From Carex sylvatica (taxonomy: Eukaryota > Streptophyta > Magnoliopsida > Poales > Cyperaceae), in NCBI GenBank assembly GCA_964058845.1, contig CAXKVR010000191.1:62001-126000 (forward strand): DNA of 64,000 nt. Reading direction: 5' to 3'. Below the pieces are notes generated by a model. The model had not been told where the DNA came from and made no database searches. It saw only the letters and a list, made by a program, of their open reading frames with translations. How positions within the stretch are numbered: position 1 is the first letter of the stretch; each line of letters starts with the position of its first letter. Positions 1 to 12,607 of this stretch are shown here, piece after piece. Made by a program: the position numbers and the translations under genes.

Positions 1-434
1 TTTACTTTCAGTCTCACACAATTGTCGGTATCTGTTTTGGGACGATGGTGTCTCAGCACTACATCATAAACATAAGTTTTGTTTATTTGTTTGTTTAGAC
101 TATTAGAACAAATTAAGTATAGAAAAAATGTTTTCTTAAATAAAATTTCTTTGCATGTAATCAACAATTGGTTACAAACAACTCATTTCCCCCTCTACTA
201 CGAAGTATCAATGTATCGTATAATTTTCTGTTTGAGAATTAGTTATACATATAATACATTAAAAAATATAGCAAATTTTAAAAGCAGGACATTGTGTGCA
301 AATATTTTTTTTTTCAACAACGTGTCAGTAATATTAAATGCGTAGTATTGTTTTATAAATTATTTGAAAAGAGGAGGTTACATTTTTTTTATATTATATT
401 ATTCGAAACTCTATTGTAGGCTCGAATGATCATG
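1..434. other. AT-rich intergenic DNA
   Basis: No coding sequence or RNA gene is recognisable. Short open frames here are low-complexity and resemble no family known to me. Confidence 0.6.
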
Positions 435-708
435 TACGGGACCGTTAGACAATAAAGAATTAAGAGTGAAGGATTAAGAACTTAAGGAGCACTAAGGAAC
501 TGATGTTCAGTAAGAAAGCTAAAGAAAGAGGTATGGGTGACTTAAAGTCCAGACAGAGAATTAAGATCCAGACAAAAGGAAGCTAAAAGATGTGTTCTTA
601 ATCCGCACTAAGGAACCAGTGTTTGATAGGATTAAGCGGCTAAAAAATCTAAAGAAAGCGGATTAAACCTTAAGGAGATTTAATTCTTTGTTGCTGAACG
701 GCCCTGTA
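435..708. mobile_element. hAT-like MITE with terminal inverted repeats
   Basis: The left end (tacgggaccgttagacaata) and the reverse complement of the right end (tacagggccgttcagcaaca) form an inverted repeat of about 29 bp that continues into a shared aagaattaa. The interior has no coding capacity and carries short repeats around aaggaac and ggattaag. The size (about 275 bp), the inverted ends and the GGGCCGTT-type terminus suggest a non-autonomous hAT element. I see no clean target-site duplication, so the superfamily is inferred. Confidence 0.6.
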
Positions 709-1245
709 GAACTTAACAATGCTAGCATAGTAAGTTCTAATATATGCTTTGTTGGATTATTGAACAGGGGATTTAAAGGATATAAAGTGGTACAACACAT
801 GAAAAAATAGAAGTGACTACAATGCGTCTCAAACTCCACTCTGTATGTATAGATCTTATTTGATTTAGTTAATTAGATATTAAACAATTAAAAAAAAATT
901 TAAACAAAGAAGAAGAAAATAACAACAGAGAAAATAAGAAAATATTTCATATATTATCAAAAGTAATAACATGACATCTCTTCTTATAATACATCCATCA
1001 CATAATAAATATCTTAAAAAGAAAAAAAAGTTCAACTTATAAATTAATACCATAGTAAACTTAGAAGTTCTAACTAACTCTTGAAACTTTAACATAATTA
1101 ATATGACATAGAAAATATGATAGTCAAACTAAAAAAATAACAATACAATAAAGTTTCATGAAAAATACAACATAATTTAATATTATAATTAATCAACATA
1201 GAAAATGATGAACTAGTGATCAGGCTCATGAATTTCCTCAAACAG
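709..1245. other. AT-rich intergenic DNA
   Basis: Very AT-rich sequence with A and T runs. I see no gene, RNA or clear repeat boundary. Confidence 0.6.
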
Positions 1246-1434
1246 ATGGTACTCGCGCTCAAATCCGCTTTTTTCCGTGCTCAAATCCGTGCTCAAACCC
1301 TTTCTCACCCCAATCCCAGTTTGATATCTCCCTCCTTAGTATGGTTCAAATCTGCTACTGTAAAGGCTTCTCTCGAAGTCGCTCAAACAAGTAGCATCTC
1401 TGAGACCTTCTCCAAGCTCAGAGAGCAAGGCAAG
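1246..1434 (+). pseudogene. TSA1: Relic of tryptophan synthase alpha exon 1 (transit peptide plus domain start)
   Basis: An open stretch starts with MVLALKSAFF, runs through a Ser/Arg/Ala-rich segment like a chloroplast transit peptide, and ends with SISETFSKLREQGK. That ending matches the conserved start of the alpha subunit of tryptophan synthase (indole-3-glycerol phosphate lyase, plastid tryptophan pathway), where the next residues are normally the VAFIP/ITAGDP stretch. Here the similarity stops exactly after GK, a likely exon end in the parent gene. No splice donor follows, only gagaaaaataaatatg, and none of the barrel-domain exons are nearby. I infer a captured or transposed single-exon fragment. 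Recognition is from family memory, without a search; a chance resemblance is possible but the match at both ends argues against it. Confidence 0.55.
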
Positions 1435-2141
1435 GAGAAAAATAAATATGAATCAAGGTTATTTCGGTAACTTTAGTTATTATGTAAATTGTTAATTTAA
1501 AATTATACATTAATATGGTATTTGTGGCATTTTTCTTAGTAAATGAGATTTGGGGTGGCATTAACAAAATCAAAATTTTGGAGTGTTATTTTTCTAAATT
1601 CGGCATTTTGGGATGGCATGAAACTAATTTTTCCTTGATTTTTTCATGCATGAATCTTAACACAGATAAAAGGTTCGATTTTGAATAACAAAATCCTGCT
1701 CTCCTATTTGGAGAGCAGCGGAGTTGGTTCCCATGTGCAATACTGCACAAGACACCAAGATTTTGTGGCATTATTAAGTTCCAGTATAATTAGAGTTTTT
1801 AATATGAGGTGGTATTTTTTAATTCAGTTTGAGAAATATGGGAGAGTTGTTTATTTAGAAACTATGCAGTAAAATTTCTCATTAAGAAATTATTTATAAA
1901 TTTCATGTTAATCAAATGGTTGGCTCAAATTATTTATTCTTTTTAATTTATTGCTAATATAGTTTTATAGAAACTCTAAAATTAATTTTAGAGATATAAG
2001 AGTTTAAATTATTGAATTTTTAATTTCTAAAAAGTGATTAATAGTTATTTATTTAGAAACTCATTTGTGCTGTTGTAACGTAGATGATCTACGATGTTAT
2101 GTGCATTAGCATGGGCCAACCCTTTTTAATCCACTTCGAGG
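1435..2141. other. Intergenic DNA with degenerate repeat text
   Basis: No gene. The stretch around 1560-1700 (catgcatgaatctta, then aaaaggttcgatttt) resembles the middle of the foldback at 2432-2618, so an older decayed relative of that repeat probably lies here. Confidence 0.45.
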
Positions 2142-2337
2142 AGTAGGTCCGATGCCCATTGGACCTACTTTGGTTCGATGGGTGATCTGGCCATCCAATT
2201 GTATCAAGAATTATGCACTCTGTATTAAAATCCGTATGAGTTTTTATTAATTTTCGTGTGCACAGATTTTAATGTTAATCGTACGGTGATAGAGCTAATT
2301 GAACCTAAAAGTAGGTCCAATGCCCATTGGACCTACT
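2142..2337. repeat. Pair of palindromes bounding a 140-bp spacer
   Basis: Two near-identical 28-bp imperfect palindromes, at 2142-2169 and 2310-2337, have arms AGTAGGTCC and GGACCTACT around a short centre (atgcccatt). Each can form a hairpin and, being palindromic, they are also inverted repeats of one another. The outer flanks keep some symmetry (ctttttaatc outside both). This could be a small foldback element with hairpin termini. No coding content. Confidence 0.6.
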
Positions 2338-2431
2338 CCTATCTCTTTTTAATCTAACGGTGCATATATAATATGATTTGCCCATGATGCTGCCTGCAGG
2401 CTCACCGACTCTTTTCTTTTTCACACACCAT

Positions 2432-2618
2432 GCTTTGATTGGAAATAAATCTGCTGCGATCCAAAAGGAATTGCAGGATCCCTGTTATCCCAAATCAAAC
2501 TTTTTATTTTTCTAAATGCATGAATCTTAGAAATTGTTTTCATACATGAATCTCAAAACAAATGAAAGGTTGGATTCTTGCAATTCCTATGGACCACAGC
2601 AGATTTATTTCCGCTTTG
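2432..2618. repeat. Small foldback (MITE-like) repeat
   Basis: The left arm around 2439-2482 (ggaaataaatctgctg, then ggaattgcaggatcc) is mirrored on the opposite strand at about 2567-2612 (ggattcttgcaattcc, then cagcagatttatttcc). The arms are about 45 bp with few mismatches around a roughly 85-bp centre. No target duplication was identified. Confidence 0.6.
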
Positions 2619-5340
2619 ATTGCACTGCTATTGGCAATGTTGATCGAAGTTGTTGATGATATGAATGTTCAATATGATCCAATCAAAATTTACCATAGAG
2701 ATTTACTCACAAATTAACCTACTTAATTTCGTTAACTGTTTTGTTTGAATAAACTAATTTCTATTTGAGGATTCATATTAAAGTCGTTAATTGCTCAAAT
2801 TTGTTACGAATCACATTGTTGGAATACTTAGATTATTATATAATGACATCTACCTCAGATTTGAAAATTTTGAAAAATTGAGTTTCCAGTTCTTTATTTC
2901 AAATTTCATCAATTTGGTAATTTTGACCCCCAACTCTGATTTAATTTAGATGTGAAATTTCGTAAGTTATAAAAAATGTACCGGTGAAAATGAAATTGCG
3001 ATGAATATTCCGGAAAAAAATTAAAATATTATCATATAACTAGTTATTTAAATGAACAATTAATAATTGTGACCAATCTAACATTTGAATACCTTAGAGG
3101 AGTTACAATACTTGTTTTCTTGTACATATTCATACACATGTTTGTGAAAATATAAAGAAAATGACTATTGCCGAGGATAAGTTAATAGAACTTGTTATTC
3201 TCGAAAATATTGCTATTGTTGACAAGAGTATTCGCGACAAATATTAGTATCCAATTTGAATGAAAATAATAAAAATTAATCTAACTGTTCAAATAGTTTA
3301 TATAGTTAGAGATAAAAAAAATTATAGTTAATCAGACACTGTTGAAGAAAAGATAACATTTCGTCATGTCTCCCATGTCTAATAAAAAAAAATATAAAAA
3401 AAAATACTTGATTAAAAAAATGCAACTTACCAAAGTCAAATGCACACTTGAAAACTCAAGTCATACTCAACTAACTACCATTCGTATCATTGTTTACAAT
3501 AATGCATAATCAACTATTTTATTTCATTTTTTTTTCCAAATGTCCGGTGCTTGTATAGTTGTATATGGTATTTTCGAGTTTTTATTTTTTAAATTAGTCG
3601 GTTCGACGTTGCTAATAATTTCATTAACAAAGAAAAATGTTTACACTTTTTCGAGCTTTTAAAAAGAGAAAAATTAAAGGTACACATGTTGGCCCTAAAA
3701 GTTGCTGGTCGCATATTATATTGTAAAGTTAATATACAAGTTTTTTTTTTCTTTCTTAATTTCAAGTGACAAAAGAAAAAAAAAATTATTATTATTATTA
3801 TTATTATTTTCATTTTCATTTTCATGAATCCGTTATTTTCTTTTGTTTTCCTTTGTTGCAACTTGCAACAATCCCCGTTTGTGGAGTGCATTTATTGATC
3901 TTTGTCCGAAAACACGGTTGCAGTGTTGCACAGGAGCAGAGCAATATAGCGTACTACTACAATTGATGTCACAGAAGACCAAAGGTTATAAGGAATTTGA
4001 TTTTATCCATCACCAGGCACGTGTAGTACATAAGGCTACAGGCCTATAGCCACATTGGATCTTCGTATGATATGGTCCCCACTCCCCAGTAATCCACTGT
4101 ACTCTTGAAACACCAATTACTTGTCTCGACAAATCCAGATGTGACACGTCCAAGATAATAGAATTACATAATACTTTTTACTTTTTTCAATGGCTTCGGT
4201 CGCTGAAATAAAGGCATGAACTTTTTACCACATCTCACCTTACGATTAATTAATTGATTAAAGAAATTAGTAGTTGGTAATTTTCTTAAATATCCTGTAA
4301 CTTTGAAAGGGAGAAACTCTGCCCCAATTTGTATCCTGAAAGTCCATTGAGTTGATTTCAAACTGACATTTATATATTGCATTTTAAAACAGAGGATATT
4401 TACTTTATTTAAATAATACATTTTTTGCTTATTATAGTCGATCCTATCAAGCAATATTGCATTTTCTTTTGGAATATTCCGACGGTCTTATAATCCGTGG
4501 CGTGAGCAAAAGATGTTTGGCATATTGGTTCTTAATCATGACAAATTATATTACTTTTCAAGTTTTAACAAGTTAAGTATTCTATACATTTCAAATTTTA
4601 TTATTGTCGATATTCGAATTACATGATACTAATCAAATAATCAATCATCCTATAATTTATCAGGGAAAAAATATTAAATTTAACACAGTAAAGATATATG
4701 GAATTACTTATTACTTAAATTAAATGGCTTTTACTTTCTTAATATCACATATAGATGACCTATGATGAAAATATTTTTGAACCTAAATTCATTTCAATAT
4801 GAAAGGTAAAATTTATAAAAAAAAATATATTATGATTATTGAAAGTTAAATATGAAAACAAAATGGCATGGAAATTGTAAGGTGATGGAAAAAGGAAGGC
4901 CAGGTGGTGCAAATTAAGTTAAATGGAATCTACATGAGTCATGAGAGCATCTCATTAAAACAATTTAGAAGGAAAACTATTTTGATTTAATTTTGTAAAA
5001 AGAAAATAATATTTTATAAAACTACCCTTTCTTCACACCTAATATCGAATCACTGGGAAAACAAAAATCCTGATCATCTCAATTTCATAAAATATCTCTC
5101 TGTTTTGTTTGAAATCACCACCTCTTTTCTTCTTTTCATCTAGCTGCATAAAAAAGTGTAAACAAAGTTTCCTTCATTCTTTTTAATATTTTCCCACCAA
5201 CTTTGAATTGATCTAATCTCATCCTAACTTGCCCTCTCAACAATTCGAGGCGCTCCTCAAACTGAAAAAAACAAAAAAAAAAACAAAAAACAAAGCTCCA
5301 AATTTACACAATGATCCAAAACTGACACCGTAATCTTGAA
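2619..5340. other. Intergenic DNA upstream of the ALA gene
   Basis: AT-rich, no gene seen. It holds an (ATT)n run at about 3786-3810. The last 100 bp before the ATPase start codon are rich in A and C (A runs broken by C), typical of a plant 5' leader. No convincing TATA box was identified for the ATPase gene. Confidence 0.5.
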
Positions 5341-8300
5341 ATGGCGAGAACCGGAAGCAGGAAGAGGGATCGCCTGAGGTGGAGCAAGCTCTACACCTTC
5401 TCTTGCCTCCGGCCGAGCGCCCGGCTCGATCCGTCGGACACAGGCAATGCCTCCTTGGGTGGGCCCGGTTTCTCCCGTGTGGTGCATTGCAACCAGCCCC
5501 ATCTCCACCGCAAAATGCCCCTCAAATACCACTCTAATTACATCTCCACCACCAAATACAACGTCATTACCTTCCTTCCCAAAGCCATTTTTGAACAATT
5601 TAGGCGAGTTGCGAATTTGTATTTTTTACTGGCTGCGATTTTGTCTCTTACACCTGTTGCACCTTTCTCAGCTGTGAGTATGATCGCACCTCTTGCCTTT
5701 GTGGTTGGCCTCTCCATGGCAAAAGAGGCACTAGAGGATTGGAGGCGGTTCATACAGGACATGAAGGTAAACAGCCGCAAGGTTGCTGTTCACAAATCAG
5801 AGGGGCTTTTTGGGTACACGCATTGGCAAAAATTACGGGTTGGAGATTTAGTCAAGGTTGAAAAGGATCAGTTCTTCCCAGCCGATTTGCTTCTGTTATC
5901 TTCTAGTTATGAAGACGGTATTTGCTATGTAGAGACCATGAATTTAGATGGTGAAACAAATTTAAAGGTTAAAAGGTCGCTAGAGGTGACCTTACCATTA
6001 GATGAAGATGAAGCATTCAAGGAATTTAGAGGGATAATTCGCTGTGAGGACCCAAATTCAAGCTTGTACTCTTTTGTGGGTAATTTTGAATATGAGCAGC
6101 AAGTCTATGCACTCGACCCAAACCAAATTCTTTTGCGGGACTCTAAATTGAGAAATACCCAGTACATTTACGGCGTGGTGATTTTTACGGGGCATGATAC
6201 TAAGGTGATGCAAAATTCAACAGACTCACCATCAAAGAGGAGTCGTATAGAGAAAAAGATGGATAAGGTTATTTATGTATTGTTCAGTGTCCTTGTGTTG
6301 ATATCTCTGATTAGCTCAATTGGTTTTGCTGTAAACACGAAGTATTATATGCCGGACTGGTGGTTTTTGGAACCCGAACCAGAAAACACTAATGATTTGT
6401 ACAACCCAAAAAAGCCGGCTCTCTCAGGACTGTTCCATTTAATCACGGCCTTGATTCTTTATGGATACCTCATACCAATCTCACTATATGTCTCTACTGA
6501 GCTGGTGAAGGTTCTGCAAGCCATGTTCATAAACCAAGATCTGCACATGTATGATGAGGAAACTGGTATCCCAGCACAGGCCCGTACCTCAAATTTGAAT
6601 GAGGAGCTTGGGCAGGTACACACCATCTTGTCAGACAAAACTGGTACACTAACGTGTAACCAGATGGACTTCTTGAAGTGCTCAATTGCAGGTGTCTCTT
6701 ATGGAGTGGGTTCAACTGAGGTTGAAATTGCGGCTGCAAAGCATATGTCATCAGAGAGTGACTTTGGTAAGCTTTTAGAGAAGCATGTTTTATTATGTTG
6801 TGCACTTGCCAAGGTTAATTCCCAATAGGGTTCTCATTCATATAAATGTGATGATCTTATGCACAGAACCTTTAACATTTTTTGTTCTTTGTAACTGAAA
6901 TTCCCTGACGATTTTACTCTTAAGACTAAATATGCCTTTTCTTTACTTGCAGTTACAGATACAACAGTGCTAACTGTCGTGCAATAGATAGTACATTGAA
7001 TCCAAAACTGGACAATTTTACCTTTTTTTTTCTGATGAATGCTCCTACACTTCTACTTTGTAGCAATCTTGGTCATCTTGAACTTGGCTTAAAATTCTTT
7101 CAACCAATTGTTTTCTTTGTTTTACATAACCCACTATTGCCTGTTAAGTTGGAAGCCTGATGAATGTGGGTTTAGCTTGCGGGTACAGTAAAATATGGGC
7201 ACTTATTGCAGAAAGCTAGTTATATGTACTAGAATACAATATATAACAGATAGACTTGCTCTATGCTCAATGGATACATGGACTAAAAAGATGTGCTCTG
7301 GCAGGTACATCTGAAATTGAGATTGAACCGATCACTCCCACAACCCCAGTCTTTGAGAGGGTTAAAAAGTCTGCGATAAAGGGGTTTAACTTTGAGGATG
7401 ATAGATTAATGAATGGGAGCTGGACACATGAGCCAAACTCAGGTAAGATCTTGATATTCTTTAGGATCCTTGCTCTGTGCCACACGGCTATACCTGAGTT
7501 GAATGAGGAGACGGGGGTATTCACCTATGAAGCTGAGTCACCTGATGAGGGTGCATTCTTAGTGGCTGCTAAAGAGTTCGGGTTTGAGTTTTGCAAGAGG
7601 ACACAGTCGAGCGTGTTTGTCAGAGAGAGATACTCTCCTGCTGATGATCTCGTGGAAAGGTACGTCAACCACCTCTATAGAGAAAATTGTTTTTGAGTGT
7701 TACCAGACCTATATTTCTTTTTTGGTTTGCTCTCTTTAAATTCCTGTTTCTGAAATCTTTTGTTATACTTTTGCTCACTTTCTTAGATTTAGCTATTTCT
7801 GTTAATAAAGGCTAGTGTCTAATTCCTTTGGTATGGATTGATGCCAACTACGGTACAGATGTCCTTTAGAAATGAAGATCAGAAATCAGAGATATATTGT
7901 GGGATATAAACACGGTATAACTTTGCATAATTTAATTATCTCTGTATTTTAATTCAGGGAGTTCAAAGTTCTGAATTTGTTAGAATTCAATAGCAAAAGA
8001 AAGAGAATGTCAGTGATCGTGCGAGACGAATCTGGCCAAATTCTTCTCCTATGCAAAGGATCTGACAGGTACCAATATCTTATACTGCTGATTCCTAAAT
8101 TTTACAAAATATATACATTGCATAACACAGCTTTTCTGTGTGAAAAATGAACAGTATCATATTTGAGAGGCTCTCCAAAACTGGGAGAACATTTGAGGTG
8201 GACACTACAAGGCATCTGAGCGAGTACGGGGAGGCAGGTCTACGTACTTTGGCACTTTCCTATAGAGTATTGGAGGAATCTGAATATTTAGCTTGGAATG

Positions 8301-11300
8301 CTGAGTTTGTTAAAGCTAAAACTTCAATAGGGGCCGATAGAGATGTGCAGCTCGAGCGCGTCGCCGAGTTGATGGAGAAGGAATTAATTCTGGTGGGGGC
8401 TACAGCTGTAGAGGATAAATTGCAAAGAGGAGTAAGTAGTGGCTTCAATGGTCTTTAAAATATACTTTTAGTCAAAAATTTCAATGTTGGCCAAATCCCA
8501 ATATTCAATTGGAGGTATAGAACCTCAATGGTACAATGTTTTTCTATGATTTTCTCTTTATTTAATTTTTTTAGAAAAATGATATTCAACTGAATATCAA
8601 GCGCTGCATAGACTCAAGTTATTGTTTGATGCCAGAATGCAACCATACATTGGGATTAAGTCCTGTAGTGCCAGCTGTTTACTCAGTGTACATTATAAAA
8701 CCAGTTAACAGATATTCCCTTTAAGATAAACCTTTTTGTTGTCTTTTTAGGTGCCACAGTGCATAGATAAGTTGGCTCAAGCTGGTCTCAAGATCTGGGT
8801 TCTGACGGGTGATAAGATGGAAACCGCGATTAACATCGGGTACTTTAAAATTCAAATATAAAGATTGATTGGCAAAATTGTACAACCTGGTAGTCTGGGG
8901 TCATAATATCGAGTATATAGTCTTGACCACACTTCCATCTTGCAAGTGGCCCGTAGTATCTTTTATCAGTGAAAGAGATGATTCTTGTTAATCTCATTTT
9001 GCTAAAGAGATGATTCTTGTTAATCTATGGGAGTATCGTAAGACATTTTGTACTAAGTTTTGGTCTTGTGAGATTTAAATAACGATATTCTTTTAACTGT
9101 CTGGTGGCATTTTGTCTGTTCCAGATATGCTTGCAGCTTGCTTAGGCAAGGCATGAAACAAATCTGTCTATCTGCAGCACCCAGCGATCCTACACAACCA
9201 AATGCTAAACAGGTGCAAATTTGTGTACTTCTCTATTTTTTGAAGTTATTGCAAGAAGAGGTGGAATCCATATGTTCCATCCTTCGGTGAATTCCTAGTT
9301 ACCTTACCAATAAGGGACTTCTGTTTCTCTTTGCATCAATTTCCTTACAAATGAGCAAAGGAAAAATTCATTCTGACTATTGTTGTGCAGCCATGGATTA
9401 TCACTCTAGCACCAGAGTGTTTATTTTGGTATCGTTCACCAGTTCAGTTCTATTCATTATCATCTAAACGGACCAAATAAACCCTGGCTCCTCTCCATTA
9501 AATAAAAATATGAAAAACAAAACAAAAGATAAATCATTAAATTTATGGGTAAATTTAGCGTAATCCAACTTTTATGGTTTCTCCAATTCTTATGCTACAT
9601 ATATACTATTCAAATTAAAAAATTAAAATTGTAGATATGTTCTCAATTATTTAGATAGGGTGTCTATTGAGTCTGGTTCAATTTAAAAGATTTTAATCCT
9701 TCCATCAAGCAATTTAAAATTTTGAACAATAGAGTTTTAATGTCTTTATGATGAATGGCCTATTGAAATTTTAAATTGACTCTAATCTGATACACACTCT
9801 ATCTAATTAGTTGGTATAAATCTATAATTTGAATTTGGATGCACCATAAAAATTGGATTTTTAAATTTTGTATAATATAATACCATGGATCATGTGCCCA
9901 ATTAGACACCAACTAACCAAATTTCCAATAACCAAAGAAAATGCAAAACATAAGAAATGTAAGGGCAAATCAGGCAGAAAGGTAGACAAGGTTCAGAACT
10001 GGTTCCCTGTTACTTGTATTTGATTGAGTAAAATATTTTTCCTGCTATGATACTGTACTATTTAAATATCTTCCATTGCCAAAAGAAAAAAAATCAACCA
10101 CACTTCCACAACAGGGCTTCGCCTGAGTGTATGTAGGTAGGCTGAGCAGACTTACAAAGAAACAAACAAGGAAACTTTAAGAGGTGTTAGGTTTTGTTTT
10201 TGTCTGAGCAGGCAGTGAAGGAGAACCTCTCCCTCCAGATTTCCAATGCCATCCAGATGGTCAAGCTTGAGCGGGACCCGCATGCCGCCTTTGCTTTAAT
10301 TATAGACGGGAAGGCTTTGACACATACCCTCCAGGATGACTTGAAGGCTCGATTTCTTGAACTCGCTGTCAACTGTGCCTCTGTCATCTGCTGCCGTGTG
10401 TCCCCCAAACAGAAGGCTCTGGTATCATTCAATCAATAAAAAAACCTTTCTCATTTATAAGATTTTAACCTAGTTAATTTTAGTATTAACTAAAATACAG
10501 TTTTTGCTCTTTTGCTGGTTTGGTTTATTATACAGCAGAGGAGCAAAAGCTTGATTAAGAAAGATGCTTTACTATCTTTTTGGTAGCTGCATGTTAACTT
10601 TTGAGCTTATGCTACTTTTTTACTTCATTTTATTCAATTTATTGTTTCTTTTTCACTCAGGTGACAAGGCTTGTGAAGGAAGGTACAGGTAAGACAACAT
10701 TAGCGGTAGGAGATGGTGCAAATGATGTGGGAATGATTCAAGAGGCTGATATTGGCGTGGGTATAAGTGGTGTGGAAGGAATGCAGGTAAAGATAATCCT
10801 CTACATCTGTCTCTGAAAATGGGGATCTTGGTTGTCACATTTGCTGGTTGAGAGAAATTAGAAAATCAATACAATTTAAACAAAAGATGCAATAACCAGT
10901 TCCGTACATTGACATCACTATGAGTCAAATGTGTCTCAACTTCAATTGTGAGTTCAAAGATGCAAATTCTGTGCAAATTGATATTGAATTCTCCTAATTT
11001 TATAAGTCCAGTCCTGTTGCCCCAGCGGAGATTCCAACATACCTAAAATGTGCAGGTTTGAAGCACACTACCAACTATTCTTGTCATCTAAACTATCATT
11101 ACTTTGTAAATAATTCTTTGTTCATTATCAACCTGTCTGTCTATCTATCTATCTATTTATTTTTTTATACAGGCTGTCATGGCCAGTGACTTTGCTATTT
11201 CCCAATTTCGGTTTCTAGAGCGGCTTCTTGTTGTACATGGGCATTGGTGCTACAAAAGAGTTGCTCAAATGGTATAGATTTAGTAAATATACTGTTGTCA

Positions 11301-12607
11301 TTTGTGGGGTGCATACTACTCAGAATTGAGCTCCTTTAATTCTAGTACTGAAATACTTTTTCAAATGACAAACAGATATGCTACTTCTTCTACAAGAACA
11401 TAGCCTTTGGCCTCACAATATTCTACTTTGAGGCTTTTACGGGATTCTCTGGCCAATCAGTCTATGATGACTGGTACATGCTTCTCTTCAATGTGGTATT
11501 GACATCTTTGCCAGTAATATCTCTTGGTGCTTTTGAGCAAGATGTCTCATCAGAAGTTTGTTTACAGGTAATGCCTTGATGCATTTCTTTTATAAAGGTC
11601 TTCCTTACCATCCCTTACCAGTGGATGCCAGTAAATGATAAATGGAATAGAAAAACCTAAATAGTTAAATGGATCCCAATTATCTCAATAAGAAATCAGT
11701 GCAGAATTACCATATGTTTGTTTTGCTTACCATGAATTAGCACTATTGTTCTAACATTAACATTTATAAAAAAAAGCTGCAGAAGTGTCCTAGAATAAAG
11801 GTAATAATAATTTTAGCTAACAAATATTATTTTAAAGTATTCAAAATTGATTTTTTATGTTCTTAATCCTTTCAAAACTTGTCAACAAAAAATGACCCCA
11901 GAAGTTTAACAAAAACATAATTATTTGTCTTTGGTACACAGTTTCCTGCCCTGTACCAGCAGGGTACAAAGAACCTGTTCTTTGACTGGTACCGCATCCT
12001 CGGGTGGATGGGCAATGGCCTCTACTCCTCCCTGGTGCTGTACTTCCTCTCCGTTTCAATCTTCTCCAGTGAGTCTGCCTTCCGTTCTGACGGTCAAACT
12101 GCTGACATGGCAGCTGTAGGTACCGCCATGTTCACGTGCATTATTTGGGCTGTAAATATCCAAATTGCACTCACCATGTCCCATTTCACTTGGATTCAAC
12201 ATCTCTTTGTCTGGGGCAGTATTGCATCCTGGTACCTGTTCCTCCTTGCCTATGGCACAGCCTCTCCATTGATATCTGGCAACGCATTTCAACTACTGGT
12301 AGAAGCGTTAGGTCCCTCAGCCGTATACTGGTTATCTACTCTTTTCATTGCAGTAGTTTGTAATTTGCCGTATTTGGCACACATCTCGTATCAGCGTGCA
12401 TGCAACCCATTGGATCACCATGTGATACAGGAAATCAAGTATTATAAAAAGGACTTGGAGGATCATGACATGTGGAAGAGAGAGAGGTCAAAGGCGCGGC
12501 AAGAAACAAAAATAGGATTTACGGCCAGGGTTGAGGCAAAAATTAGGCATTTGAAGTGTCGATTGCATAAAAAAATTCCATCCCTTACTATTCAAACAGT
12601 TTGTTAA
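5341..12607 (+). CDS. ALA: P4-type ATPase, phospholipid flippase (ALA4-7 group)
   Basis: Eleven exons by my splice model: 5341-6766, 7305-7659, 7958-8068, 8155-8431, 8751-8839, 9125-9212, 10212-10421, 10661-10786, 11173-11271, 11376-11567, 11942-12607. All introns are GT-AG and the exons sum to 3639 nt (1212 residues plus stop), the usual length for the family. These ATPases move phospholipids to the cytosolic leaflet, usually with an ALIS (Cdc50-type) beta subunit. Visible motifs: actuator loop DGET at about 203-206; PISL in membrane segment 4 instead of the ion-pump PEGL; phosphorylated Asp432 in DKTGT; KGSD at about 627; TGDK at about 742; GDGAND at 869-874; then the C-terminal membrane segments. 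The start [20 protein letters not shown] agrees with ALA4-7 relatives. The residue before TILSDKTGT is His where relatives have Asp, and KGSD replaces the common KGAD. Intron 6 carries a foldback. The gene looks intact. Confidence 0.95.
9545..9875. mobile_element. Foldback MITE in intron 6 of the ALA gene
   Basis: Two pairs of inverted blocks are nested here. The outer pair is aatccaacttttatggt (about 9571) against accataaaaattggatt (about 9843). The inner pair is agatagggtgtctattgag (about 9653) against its complement near 9790-9806. The interior is non-coding. It lies in the longest intron (999 bp) of the ATPase gene, well away from both splice sites, so splicing need not be disturbed. End points are approximate. 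Confidence 0.65.

Noticed and set aside
3589..3891. Open frame of 100 codons on the minus strand
   Set aside because: Made largely of the (ATT)n run and A/T runs; no family resemblance.
7256..7304. Upstream extension of ALA exon 2 (an in-frame ATG)
   Set aside because: The acceptor gcag at 7304 joins exon 1 in phase and restores the family sequence; the extension has no similarity.
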